Shown here: positions 35,044-43,626 of the stretch, piece by piece
Position numbering within the stretch: the stretch's first letter is position 1
Layout: each line of letters starts with the position of its first letter
Assembly: GCA_965657545.1 (NCBI GenBank)
Contig: CBFHOG010000003.1
Span: 1 to 64,000 of the forward strand
Direction: 5' to 3'
Length of the DNA stretch: 64,000 nucleotides
Source of the DNA: UBA7446 sp965657545
Lineage (GTDB): Bacteria; Bacteroidota; Bacteroidia; Flavobacteriales; Flavobacteriaceae
Notes under the pieces: model-generated
What the model was told of the DNA's origin: nothing
What the model saw: the letters and a program-made list of their open reading frames with translations, nothing else
Database searches by the model: none
Translations under genes and position numbers: made by a program

Positions 35044-36141
35044 GGACTATCGTTTGTGCCTTGTTGTTGTGTCATTAAATATGCTTTTAAAAAACGATCT
35101 ATATCGCCGTTTAGTACATCGTCAACGGCAGCAGTTTCTTGTTGTGTTCTGACGTCTTTTATGAGTTTGTACGGATGCAAAACGTAATTCCTTATTTGTG
35201 AGCCCCATTCAATTTTCATTTTACCAGCTTCGATATCGTTTCGCGCTTCCATTCTTTTTTGGAGTTCTATTTCATACAATTGCGAGCGAAGCATTTGCAT
35301 AGCACGCTCTCTGTTATCGTGCTGTGAGCGGGTTTCTGAACATGATATTTGAATGCCTGATGGTTTGTGTACCAATTGCACTTTGGTTTCTACTTTATTC
35401 ACATTTTGTCCGCCTGCACCACTAGATCGAGCAGTTGTAATTTCGATATCAGCAGGATTAATTTCTATTTCTATGGTATCATCCACAAGTGGATACACAT
35501 ATACTGATGCAAAACTTGTATGCCGCTTGGCATTGCTGTCAAAAGGAGAAATGCGCACCAACCGGTGTACGCCGTTCTCACCTTTTAACCAACCAAAGGC
35601 AAAGGCTCCATCAATTTCTAAGGTAACGGTTTTGATACCGGCAACATCGCCTTCTTGGTGGTTGAGTTCTCTAACTTTAAACCCTCTTTTATCTGCCCAC
35701 ATTTGATACATCCGCATTAGCATGGCCGCCCAGTCACAGCTCTCAGTACCACCTGCGCCAGCGGTGATTTGAAGTACTGCACTTAATCCATCCCCCTCAT
35801 CAGAAAGCATGTTCTTAAACTCCAAGTCTTCAAAATGTGTATTGGTAACCTCCCAAAGCGATTGAATTTCAGCCTCATCGACTTCACCTGCTTTGTGAAA
35901 TTCATAAAGCACTTCAAGCTCTTCGACAAACTGCGCTGCTTTTTCGTAATCTAATACCCACTGCTTGACACTGCGTAGTTCACGCATATACTGCTCGGCG
36001 CCTTTGGAATCATTCCAAAAATTTGGGTCAAGGGTTTTTTCTTCTTTATTGGATACATCAATGCGTTTGGCATCTATGTCAAAGATACCTCCTCAGCGCT
36101 CCCAGGCGCTCTATCAGACTTTTTAGTTGGTCTTGTGTCAA
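35031..36141 (-). CDS. prfB: Peptide chain release factor 2, with programmed +1 frameshift
   Basis: RF2 terminates translation at UGA and UAA. The conserved body has the GGQ motif in SSGAGGQNVNKVET and the codon-recognition region. Taken alone, the continuous frame beginning at 35987 lacks the N-terminus. Upstream, TTG 36141 opens a 20-codon frame (MTQDQLKSLIERLGALRRYL) that runs into an in-frame TGA. Skipping base 36081 restores DIDAKRIDVSN and then the body. The complete product, complement of 36141-36082 joined to 36080-35031, is 369 residues, matching RF2's usual 365. TTG is the only start before an upstream TAA. Confidence 0.95.
36078..36093 (-). promoter_or_regulatory. RF2 autoregulatory +1 frameshift site
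   Basis: On the minus strand AGGAGG (36093-36088), TAT, then CTT TGA C form the classic prfB slippery site. The internal Shine-Dalgarno-like AGGAGG sits three bases before CTT, and slow decoding of UGA by scarce RF2 promotes slippage to GAC. Confidence 0.93.
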
Positions 36142-36161
36142 AGTTTATTACATTTAGAGTT

Positions 36162-36169
36162 CAAAAATA
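36162..36169 (-). promoter_or_regulatory. Candidate -7 element of prfB
   Basis: TATTTTTG on the minus strand is 20 bases before the TTG start of prfB. The possible TTG at 36186-36184 is only 14 bases away. It lies inside the region that also drives the divergent peptidase gene. Confidence 0.4.
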
Positions 36170-36176
36170 CATCATT

Positions 36177-38285
36177 ATGACCTCAAAAGTTCTTTTAGCT
36201 ACTTATTTTTGTTGCTTATTTATTAGCTGTACGCATATGACACATACACCGCCCAATGCTTCTGTAAAAGAAAAAAAATTAACAAAGCATGGCGATACTC
36301 GCATTGACCCATACTACTGGCTCAACGAACGTGAAAACCCTGAAGTAATTCAATATTTAGAAGACGAAAACGCTTACACCAAGGCGATGCTTAAACCTAC
36401 CGAAAAACTTCAAAAAGATCTTTTTACAGAAATGAAAGGTCGCATCAAGGAAGATGACAGCTCGGTACCTTATTTTTTAAATGATTATTGGTATATCCGC
36501 AAGTTTGAAAAAGGAAAAGATTACCCCATTTATACCAGAAAGCACAAAACTTTAGATGCTGATGAAGAGATTCTATTGGATGTGAATGCATTGGCTAAAG
36601 ATTTGTCATATTGCCAAGTCTCAGGGCTTAGTGTGAGTCCAGATAACACCAAACTCGCTTTTGGAATCGATACCCTTTCAAGACGAATTTACACCATTAA
36701 AGTAAAAGATTTGACCACAGGTAAAATGCTTGAAGATAAGATTGAAGGTGTGAGTTCTTTTGCTACATGGGCTGCTGACAGTAAAACCATGTTTTACACA
36801 GCAAAAAATGAAGAAACGCTTCGTACAGATCGAATATACAGGCACGAATTGGGGCAACAACAGGATAATGACGTCATGGTTTTTGAAGAAAAAGATGAAA
36901 CGTTTTACACGTTTGTATATCCATCAAAATCGCGTCAATATATCATGATTGGTTCGACGAGTACCATGACTTCTGAGTATCAATTTTTGGCTAGCGATAC
37001 ACCAAAAGACACATTTAAAACCATACACAAGCGTGAACGTGGATTGGAATATAGTGTAGCTCATTTCGGCGATGCATTTTATATCTCTACCAATGCAGAC
37101 AATAGCACCAACTTCAAATTGGTTAAGGCTCCAATCTCTGCGCCTGGAAAGGATAACTGGGAAGAAGTTCTTCCTCACAGGGCAGATGTGCTTTTAGAAG
37201 ATGTAGAATTGTTTCGTGAATTTATGGTAGTGGGAGAACGTCAAAATGGATTGTTACAGCTTCGTGTGATACGTTGGGATGGTGAGGAAGATTATTATTT
37301 GGAATTTGATAGTGAAACCTACACAGCATCAATGAGTACCAATCTAGACTTTGATGCGCATGTATTTCGTTATAACTTTTCTTCGTTAACCACACCGTCA
37401 AGTGTGATAGACTACGATACAAAAACGAAAACGAAAGAAATCAAAAAGGAACAAGAAGTTTTGGGAGGTACGTTTGATAAAAATAATTATACAGCAAAAC
37501 GCCTTTGGGCCACTGCTGCTGATGGCACTAAAATTCCAATTTCTCTAGTACGTCACATCAACACTGCCCTAACCCCAGATACACCATTGTTGCAATATGC
37601 TTATGGTTCATATGGGAATACCATAGATCCTTATTTTTCATCTGTTCGATTGAGTTTACTCGACAGGGGATTTGTTTTCGCGATTGCACACATAAGGGGT
37701 GGTGAATATCTTGGTCGTACTTGGTATGAAAACGGACGGATGCTTTCAAAGAAAAACACCTTTACGGATTTTATTAGTTGTTCTACGTTTTTGATTGAAA
37801 AAAACTACACATCATCAAAGCATTTATATGCTATGGGTGGTTCTGCTGGTGGCCTATTGATGGGTGCTATCATGAATATGGCACCAGAGTTGTACAATGG
37901 AGTAGTGGCAGCTGTACCCTTTGTTGATGTGGTTACCACGATGCTTGATGACAGTATCCCGCTTACGACAGGAGAATATGACGAGTGGGGAAATCCAAAC
38001 GAAAAAGAATACTACGATTATATTAAATCGTACTCACCTTACGATAATGTCCGCGAAACTGCATATCCCAATACGCTTATAACCACTGGATTACATGACT
38101 CACAAGTACAATATTGGGAGCCCGCCAAATGGACAGCCAAGCTTAGAGATATGCATCAAGGTGATAACTTGATTTTATTGCATACCAATATGGATGCAGG
38201 TCATGGTGGTGCTTCTGGCCGTTTTGAGTCACTAAAGGAAATCGCTATGGAATACGCCTTTTTATTGTATTTAGAACAGAACTAA
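36177..38285 (+). CDS. S9-family oligopeptidase B-like lipoprotein
   Basis: I start at ATG 36177 (702 residues), which gives a lipoprotein signal MTSKVLLATYFCCLFISC; the longer frame would bury it. The N-terminal seven-bladed propeller region is followed by an alpha/beta-hydrolase domain. RGGEYLGRTWYE, the nucleophile Ser in GGSAGGLLMG, the DSIPLTTGEYDEWGNPN segment of oligopeptidase B, the Asp in LHDSQVQYWEP and the His in DAGHGG are present. It should cleave small peptides after basic residues in the envelope. It is divergent from prfB with a shared 35-base promoter region. Confidence 0.9.
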   Translation: MTSKVLLATYFCCLFISCTHMTHTPPNASVKEKKLTKHGDTRIDPYYWLNERENPEVIQYLEDENAYTKAMLKPTEKLQKDLFTEMKGRIKEDDSSVPYFLNDYWYIRKFEKGKDYPIYTRKHKTLDADEEILLDVNALAKDLSYCQVSGLSVSPDNTKLAFGIDTLSRRIYTIKVKDLTTGKMLEDKIEGVSSFATWAADSKTMFYTAKNEETLRTDRIYRHELGQQQDNDVMVFEEKDETFYTFVYPSKSRQYIMIGSTSTMTSEYQFLASDTPKDTFKTIHKRERGLEYSVAHFGDAFYISTNADNSTNFKLVKAPISAPGKDNWEEVLPHRADVLLEDVELFREFMVVGERQNGLLQLRVIRWDGEEDYYLEFDSETYTASMSTNLDFDAHVFRYNFSSLTTPSSVIDYDTKTKTKEIKKEQEVLGGTFDKNNYTAKRLWATAADGTKIPISLVRHINTALTPDTPLLQYAYGSYGNTIDPYFSSVRLSLLDRGFVFAIAHIRGGEYLGRTWYENGRMLSKKNTFTDFISCSTFLIEKNYTSSKHLYAMGGSAGGLLMGAIMNMAPELYNGVVAAVPFVDVVTTMLDDSIPLTTGEYDEWGNPNEKEYYDYIKSYSPYDNVRETAYPNTLITTGLHDSQVQYWEPAKWTAKLRDMHQGDNLILLHTNMDAGHGGASGRFESLKEIAMEYAFLLYLEQN

Positions 38286-38361
38286 ATATGTGTGAAAATG
38301 TATAGTTTGATGAATTTTTGTAAATTCGCATTCAAATTATCCGCACCTAGTGTGTTAAGAT

Positions 38362-39408
38362 ATGACAATCAATAAAATAGCAGCTTACAACAATGCTTTA
38401 GAGCTGATTGGCGACACTCCTCTAGTAAAGCTTAATCATGTTACCAAAGACTTTTCTGGTAGCTATTATGCCAAAGTCGAAGCATTTAATCCGGGACATT
38501 CTAATAAAGACCGCATTGCGCTCCATATTCTGGAGCAGGCTGAAAAAAAGGGTCTTGTAAAACCTGGTAGCACTATCATTGAAACAACCTCTGGTAATAC
38601 GGGTTACAGTCTTGCTATGGTGAGTATCATTAAGGGTTACGAATGTATTTTGGCGGTTACATCAAAATCTTCTCCAGATAAAATTGATATGCTTCGCGCT
38701 ATGGGTGCGAAAGTATATGTCTGTCCAGGTCATGTGAGTGCTGACGACCCACGTTCATACTATCAAGTTGCAAAACGTTTACACAGCGAAATAGAAGGCT
38801 CCGTTTACATCAATCAGTATTTTAATGCGCTTAATACAGATGCGCACTACCTCACTACGGGTCCCGAAATTTGGAATCAAACCAACGGGCAGATTACCCA
38901 TTTAGTGGCAAGTAGTGGTACAGGTGGAACCATTTCGGGCATTGGACGCTACCTCAAAGAGCAAAATAAAGATATCCAAATTATTGGCGTAGATGCCTAT
39001 GGTTCAGTACTCAAAAAATTTCACGAAACGCAAGAGTTTGACACCAACGAAATTTACCCTTACCGTATTGAGGGACTTGGAAAAAACTTAATTCCCACCG
39101 CAACAGACTTTGATGTAATCGATCATTTTGAAAAAGTTACAGATGAAGAAAGCGCACACGCAGCTCGTGACATCGCCAAAACTGAGGGTCTTTTTGTTGG
39201 ATATACTTCAGGAGCAGCCCTTCAGGCAATTCGCCAATTGGACAAAACAGGTAAGTTTTTTGACGAAAACAGCGTTGTGGTTGTTATCTTTTGTGACCAC
39301 GGTTCGCGTTATATGAGTAAAATTTATTCAGATAAGTGGATGCGTGAACAAGGCTTTTTTGATGCTAAGAACATTGAAAAAGAAAAACCTATTGAATACA
39401 TTCGTTAA
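38362..39408 (+). CDS. PLP-dependent cysteine synthase-family enzyme, probable cysteate synthase
   Basis: This 348-residue beta-family PLP enzyme has NKDRIALHIL (Lys near the N-terminus forming the Schiff base in the NKDR motif), ETTSGNTGYSLAMV and the phosphate-binding SGTGGTISGIGRYLK. It resembles CysK/CysM and cystathionine beta-synthase. The following gene is an alpha-oxoamine synthase, and in Flavobacteria this pair fits sulfonolipid synthesis, in which cysteate is made from O-phosphoserine and sulfite. The cysteate-synthase assignment is therefore by context; a cysteine synthase is the alternative. Active-site motif alone does not decide. Confidence 0.72.
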   Translation: MTINKIAAYNNALELIGDTPLVKLNHVTKDFSGSYYAKVEAFNPGHSNKDRIALHILEQAEKKGLVKPGSTIIETTSGNTGYSLAMVSIIKGYECILAVTSKSSPDKIDMLRAMGAKVYVCPGHVSADDPRSYYQVAKRLHSEIEGSVYINQYFNALNTDAHYLTTGPEIWNQTNGQITHLVASSGTGGTISGIGRYLKEQNKDIQIIGVDAYGSVLKKFHETQEFDTNEIYPYRIEGLGKNLIPTATDFDVIDHFEKVTDEESAHAARDIAKTEGLFVGYTSGAALQAIRQLDKTGKFFDENSVVVVIFCDHGSRYMSKIYSDKWMREQGFFDAKNIEKEKPIEYIR

Positions 39409-39439
39409 ACGAACACTTCACTTTTAGGGAGCAATACCC

Positions 39440-39447
39440 TATATTTG
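39440..39447 (+). promoter_or_regulatory. Candidate -7 element before the alpha-oxoamine synthase
   Basis: TATATTTG fits TAnnTTTG and ends 22 bases before the TTG start; no TTG -33 partner at the ideal distance is evident. If used, it makes this gene independently transcribed from the upstream PLP enzyme. Confidence 0.45.
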
Positions 39448-39469
39448 CAACAACTTTAAAACCAATACA

Positions 39470-40732
39470 TTGACTACCGATTTGTTTGCTAAAATCCGTG
39501 AAAATAAAGGTCCACTTGGAAAGTGGGCGTCAGTAGCGGAAGGATATTTTGCGTTCCCAAAGCTTGAAGGACCCATAGGAAACCGAATGAAATTCCAAGG
39601 AAAGGAAGTGATTACATGGAGTGTAAACGACTATCTTGGACTTGCGAATCATCCAGAAGTACGTAAAGTTGATGCTGAGGCTGCAGCAGAGCACGGATCT
39701 GCCTATCCAATGGGCGCACGACTCATGTCGGGGCATACGTCATTTCACGAACAACTTCAAGATGAATTGGCTGCGTTTGTAGGCAAGGAAGCCGCCTATG
39801 TGCTTAATTTTGGCTATCAAGGTATTTTATCTACGATCGACACCTTAGTTTCCAAAAATGATGTTATTGTTTACGATGTAGATTCACATGCTTGTATTGT
39901 TGATGGTGTTCGTTTGCACTTAGGGAAAAGATTTACGTTTCGCCATAACGATATTGAAAGTTTAGAGAAGAATTTAGTTCGTGCAACTAAAGTCGTAAAG
40001 GAAACGGGCGGCGGTATTTTAGTCATATCGGAAGGTGTTTTTGGTATGCGTGGCGAGCAAGGTCGTTTACGTGAAATAGCAGCTTTAAAAGAAAAATATG
40101 GTTTTCGTTTTTTAGTTGATGACGCGCATGGTTTTGGTACTTTAGGCGCTACAGGAGCTGGAGCAGGCGAGGAGCAAGGCATTATGGATGATATAGATGT
40201 GTATTTTGCCACATTCGCTAAATCCATGGCAAGTACAGGCGCTTTTATTGCTGGCGACAAAGAAATTATGGACTATATGAAGTATAACATGCGTTCGCAA
40301 GTTTTTGCCAAATCATTGCAAATGGTATTGGTTAAAGGTGCGTTAAAGCGTTTGGATATGCTTAGAACCATGCCTGAATTAAAATCGAAACTTTGGGAGA
40401 ATGTAAATGCGCTTCAAAGTGGGCTTAAGGAGCGCGGTTTTGATATTGGGACAACGCAGAGTTGTGTTACACCAGTTTATATGAAAGGAAGCGTTTTAGA
40501 AGCGATGGTTTTGGTAAAAGATCTTCGAGAGAATCACGGAATTTTCTGTTCTATAGTGGTGTATCCTGTTATTCCAAAAGGAATGATTTTACTACGTCTT
40601 ATCCCAACTTCTTCGCATACCCTAACAGATGTTGAAGAAACCTTAACGGCTTTTTCGGCCATTCGCGAAAAACTTACTTCTGGCGTTTATGAGCGGTTGT
40701 CGCAAAATGTTGCAGCTGGCATGAATGTCTAA
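39470..40732 (+). CDS. Alpha-oxoamine synthase, probable cysteate-fatty acyltransferase
   Basis: This 420-residue PLP enzyme belongs to the group of serine palmitoyltransferase, KBL and BioF. Landmarks are WSVNDYLGLANHPEV, GARLMSGHTSFHEQLQDELA, the DSHACIVDG segment, the DDAHGFGTLG motif with cofactor-binding Asp, and FATFAKSMASTGAFIAG carrying the Schiff-base Lys. The start is TTG 39470. Neighbouring a probable cysteate synthase, it best fits the flavobacterial enzyme that condenses cysteate with an acyl thioester to give 3-dehydrocapnine. Serine palmitoyltransferase or glycine acetyltransferase remain possible. Confidence 0.74.
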   Translation: MTTDLFAKIRENKGPLGKWASVAEGYFAFPKLEGPIGNRMKFQGKEVITWSVNDYLGLANHPEVRKVDAEAAAEHGSAYPMGARLMSGHTSFHEQLQDELAAFVGKEAAYVLNFGYQGILSTIDTLVSKNDVIVYDVDSHACIVDGVRLHLGKRFTFRHNDIESLEKNLVRATKVVKETGGGILVISEGVFGMRGEQGRLREIAALKEKYGFRFLVDDAHGFGTLGATGAGAGEEQGIMDDIDVYFATFAKSMASTGAFIAGDKEIMDYMKYNMRSQVFAKSLQMVLVKGALKRLDMLRTMPELKSKLWENVNALQSGLKERGFDIGTTQSCVTPVYMKGSVLEAMVLVKDLRENHGIFCSIVVYPVIPKGMILLRLIPTSSHTLTDVEETLTAFSAIREKLTSGVYERLSQNVAAGMNV

Positions 40733-40768
40733 TTGACGTTTCTTTAGAGCGTATCGCTCCGTCAACAA

Positions 40769-40810
40769 TAAAATAAAAAAGGACAAATCTCAAAAAACAT
40801 GAGTTTGTCC
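40769..40810 (-). terminator. Terminator after the tmRNA 3' end
   Basis: On the minus strand GGACAAACTC (40810-40801) pairs with GAGATTTGTCC (40791-40781), with one bulged A, around a T-rich loop. It is followed by TTTTTTATTTTATT. It sits 5 bases after the tmRNA CCA, as expected for ssrA. Confidence 0.75.
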
Positions 40811-40814
40811 CGTT

Positions 40815-40995
40815 TGGTGGAGTCGGAGGGAATCGAACCCTCGTCCAAACAAGTCAATTCAACGCTTTTTGAGATTTAGTTTTCATCTGATTTTAGATAA
40901 AGCTAACATATTGTCTTTTAATGGCGGTAAGTAGCTTTACGTGCCAATTGATAAACCAAGCTGAGCGCTTTCAATCCTCAAGAAAGTTTACTCCT
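40815..40995 (-). ncRNA. ssrA: tmRNA (ssrA) 3'-terminal fragment; 5' half missing
   Basis: On the minus strand a T stem GAGGG/CCCTC with loop TTCGATT (40842-40826), then CGACTCC (40825-40819) and ACCA (40818-40815), form the tRNA-like 3' end of tmRNA, with a terminator right after. Upstream 140 bases hold small stems such as TTAG...CTAA around ATCT/AGAT, consistent with pseudoknot 4 and helix P2. No 5' GG-rich acceptor strand and no tag ORF ending in Ala-Ala-stop exist between here and the next gene, which codes up to 41002. The left limit is approximate. Whether it is a relic, an attachment-site copy or a split gene is open. Confidence 0.65.
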
Positions 40996-41001
40996 TTTTA
41001 A

Positions 41002-42111
41002 TTATGGAATAATCTCTACGTTTCCTTTCCGTGAACCCAATCTTTGACGCAGCTTTCGACGGTATCTAAAGCTGATTAGAACTCCGATTGTGATGATGCT
41101 AAAATAGCTTAATATAGAGATTAAGGGTGGTGCTATTCTCACTATAAATGACATGATGATTACATTAATAAGTCCAATTAGTCCCAAGAATAATGATGAA
41201 ATAAGATGGCTGGTACTAAAAAATCGAATGACCATATGATGGATGTGAAAGTTATCAGGTGCAAATGGGCTTTTTCCTATACGAATACGATAGTAGTATA
41301 TGCTAACGGTGTCTATAATAGGTATAGAAAAAATCGATAAAGGCCCTAAGACAAGCAAACTTTTACTTGGGAGTACAATGCTCATATATATGCTTTCATT
41401 ATTAATAAACACAAGTGTAAATAAAAAAAGCATAAAGCCAACAAGCATAGAGCCTGTGTCTCCCATAAACCCCTTTTTGTTTTTTGAAAAATTAATAGGC
41501 AAATAGGCTATAAGTATTCCAAAAAACAATAATGATAACCCAAAAAATGGCTGGTTGTTAGTAATCCAAAATAACAATCCGAAACATATAAATGAAATAG
41601 CACCTGTGATTGCAGCATTACCGTCAATACCGTCGATAAGGTTAAATGAATTGATCATACTTACGCCAATAAAAATAGTAAAAGGGAAGCTTATTTCTAC
41701 AGGAATTGTGTAAATTCCTAAAAAACCATAAAGATTATCAGCCAAAAGATTGGGGTTGAAATACAGCATTACGCTTATTGCAATAATTTGGAAAATCAAT
41801 TTTTCTATAGAGCGAATTATTTTCAAATCATCTCTAATCCCTATAAGTGTTAGAATTAACAGTGACACGATTAATACATCGTAATTGATGTATTCGGCAA
41901 ATAAATTAGAATAAAAAAAAGTACCTAACACAAATAAAATAAAAAATCCGGCACCCAAAATGCTTGGTGTGGGTGTAGTGTGTAAATCTCTAAACTTACG
42001 TGGTCCATATAGGTTAAAGGTTAATGCGACTTGCCTAATGCCGTCCAACATAAAATAAGAAGTGAATAAGACGCCACACAGAAATACAACAGAAAATAAA
42101 AAATCAAACAC
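41002..42111 (-). CDS. MraY/WecA-type undecaprenyl-phosphate sugar-1-phosphate transferase
   Basis: This 369-residue polytopic membrane enzyme has about eleven hydrophobic segments and starts glycan synthesis by moving HexNAc-1-phosphate from a UDP-sugar to undecaprenyl phosphate. Visible motifs are RDLHTTPTPSILG, the GIRDDLKI Asp pair, NSFNLIDGIDG (catalytic Asp), GFMGDTGSMLVG and the C-terminal NFHIHH. Sugar specificity is not readable. It faces away from the polysaccharide cluster and is probably its initiating enzyme. A separate de novo MraY would be expected in the peptidoglycan gene cluster. Confidence 0.88.
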   Translation of the reverse strand: MFDFLFSVVFLCGVLFTSYFMLDGIRQVALTFNLYGPRKFRDLHTTPTPSILGAGFFILFVLGTFFYSNLFAEYINYDVLIVSLLILTLIGIRDDLKIIRSIEKLIFQIIAISVMLYFNPNLLADNLYGFLGIYTIPVEISFPFTIFIGVSMINSFNLIDGIDGNAAITGAISFICFGLLFWITNNQPFFGLSLLFFGILIAYLPINFSKNKKGFMGDTGSMLVGFMLFLFTLVFINNESIYMSIVLPSKSLLVLGPLSIFSIPIIDTVSIYYYRIRIGKSPFAPDNFHIHHMVIRFFSTSHLISSLFLGLIGLINVIIMSFIVRIAPPLISILSYFSIITIGVLISFRYRRKLRQRLGSRKGNVEIIP

Positions 42112-42179
42112 TTAGCTTTAATATTATGTTAAGGAAACTATATCTTAAATACTATTTAGAATTATTTAAATTATAACAA

Positions 42180-42187
42180 CAAAATTA
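42180..42187 (-). promoter_or_regulatory. Candidate -7 element of the WecA-like gene
   Basis: TAATTTTG on the minus strand, 68 bases before the ATG, fits TAnnTTTG. It lies back-to-back with the plus-strand element at 42191-42198, so the two divergent genes would share this control region. Confidence 0.35.
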
Positions 42188-42190
42188 AAT

Positions 42191-42198
42191 TATATTTG
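42191..42198 (+). promoter_or_regulatory. Candidate -7 element of the Kelch-type regulator gene
   Basis: TATATTTG fits TAnnTTTG and is 14 bases before the ATG at 42213. No TTG is seen in the very AT-rich -33 position. Confidence 0.4.
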
Positions 42199-42212
42199 TC
42201 ATTATTTTAGAA

Positions 42213-43556
42213 ATGCAGAAGAAAATATTTTTTTTGTTGTTTGTTCCTCTGGTAGTATGTGCTCAAGACAATTCTTTTGTTTTGTGGAATGATAGTTCAT
42301 CTTTTTTGTATTATCAAAATAATATCATTCAACTACGTGATCTTAACAATGAAATTTTACGTACCTATCATTTTAATTCTGATATACATAAGGATGATAT
42401 TTTTTCCTTAGTTAACAACAATCATTACACTTTTTTTGATAAAAATAAGGTCATAAATATTGTTTCTAAGTCTGGAGGTATGTATTACAAATCTTTAGGT
42501 GACACCATACGTAGGATTGATAATTCTTTTGATCATAAAATGACCAATTATTCCGATGTTTTTGAGAGGAATGATACTATATTTAAATATGGAGGATATG
42601 GATATTGGTCTAATCGTAACTTAATAACTTACTTTGATAAAGAGACAAAAGAATGGGAGTTTTATAAAATTAATCCGCCCCAAACTCCTCCATCGTTATC
42701 TAATTTTAGTAGCTCTATTGTAGGTGATTACTATTATGTTTACGGCGGTAATGGTATTGACCCTTTTTCTGGGTCTTCATATTTAAGAAATTCCGATATA
42801 TGGTTGTTTGACTTTGAATCTAGGGCTTGGACAAATCTTGGTATTTCGAACATTCCTTATTTTAACAAAAGGAATTTTGTCAATATAAAGCCAGATCTTA
42901 AGTTAATATTTACAGATAATGAAAATCCAGCTACTTTATTTATTTCTTTTGATGATAACCAGCTTAAAGCCTACAAACAAAATAAAACTTCATTTGAATT
43001 AGGTTCAGATCGTTCTTTTTTTGTCGGCGACACACTTTATAATTTCAACCATAAAGATCAATTAATATTTACCAATATAAATGGAATATTTGACCTTGCA
43101 AACCCGATAAAAAAATCTCCAATATACGTCAATACCAATGTGCTTTATAATGGGTTAACGAAAACAGCATTTATTTCTGTTACACTTCTTATTATTTTAA
43201 TCGTTTTTTTGAAGTATAAGAGAAATCAAAGACCCCGAATTTCTGATTTTGGTATTCGCTATAAGGGCATAAGTTATAGCTTAAAATCTAAAGAAAAAAT
43301 CATCCTAAGCTTGGTGCTTTCAAAGAAAGAAGTGTCCTCACAACAGATGTTTGATGCGATTGAAGATAAGAGTTTGAGTTATCCTCAAAACAATAAAATT
43401 AAAAACGACACCATAAAAAAGTTAAATTTTAAAATAAGTAAAATCTTAGAAGTTGATGATTTTATTGAATCAAAAAAACTTGAATCAGATGGGCGGGTTC
43501 TGATTTATTACACCCAGCATGCTCATTTATTTGTCACAAACAATAATAAATCCTAG
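42213..43556 (+). CDS. Predicted transmembrane one-component regulator: Kelch-like sensor, TM helix, C-terminal winged helix
   Basis: This 447-residue protein has a signal sequence (about 1-17), a 290-residue extracytoplasmic part with Kelch-like strands (KYGGYGYWSNRNLITYF, YYYVYGGNGIDPF, SDIWLFDFESRAWTNLG), one transmembrane helix at about 315-333, and a 114-residue cytosolic tail. The tail has a helix-turn-helix look: KSKEKIILSLVLSKKEVSSQQMFDAI, then KIKNDTIKKLNFKISKILE, then ESKKLESDGRVLIYY as a wing. It is not a textbook family and I assign it by architecture. Position, just upstream of upxY, suggests that it controls the polysaccharide locus. Confidence 0.6.
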   Translation: MQKKIFFLLFVPLVVCAQDNSFVLWNDSSSFLYYQNNIIQLRDLNNEILRTYHFNSDIHKDDIFSLVNNNHYTFFDKNKVINIVSKSGGMYYKSLGDTIRRIDNSFDHKMTNYSDVFERNDTIFKYGGYGYWSNRNLITYFDKETKEWEFYKINPPQTPPSLSNFSSSIVGDYYYVYGGNGIDPFSGSSYLRNSDIWLFDFESRAWTNLGISNIPYFNKRNFVNIKPDLKLIFTDNENPATLFISFDDNQLKAYKQNKTSFELGSDRSFFVGDTLYNFNHKDQLIFTNINGIFDLANPIKKSPIYVNTNVLYNGLTKTAFISVTLLIILIVFLKYKRNQRPRISDFGIRYKGISYSLKSKEKIILSLVLSKKEVSSQQMFDAIEDKSLSYPQNNKIKNDTIKKLNFKISKILEVDDFIESKKLESDGRVLIYYTQHAHLFVTNNNKS

Positions 43557-43596
43557 TGAGATTATATTATGACCATAATACCTTTTTTATAAATCT

Positions 43597-43604
43597 TAAT
43601 TTTG
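43597..43604 (+). promoter_or_regulatory. Candidate -7 element of upxY
   Basis: TAATTTTG fits TAnnTTTG and ends 22 bases before the upxY ATG; no TTG is found at the -33 distance. Confidence 0.4.
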
Positions 43605-43626
43605 CACTTAACTTGTATTTCTTAAA

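Noticed and set aside
39470..40732. Plain assignment as glycine C-acetyltransferase (Kbl) or BioF
   Set aside because: No threonine dehydrogenase or biotin genes adjoin it, while a cysteate-synthase-like gene does; the cysteate acyltransferase reading fits the context better, though not proven.
40923..40935. ops/JUMPstart-like GGCGGTAAG-TAGC motif
   Set aside because: It lies within the tmRNA remnant, on the strand facing away from the glycan operon, and differs from the ops consensus; probably chance.
40815..41210. A complete tmRNA gene of about 390 bases on the minus strand
   Set aside because: The upstream half would overlap the WecA-like coding sequence, and no GG-rich acceptor 5' strand, no GGATTTGACAG-type start and no Ala-Ala-stop tag were found there.
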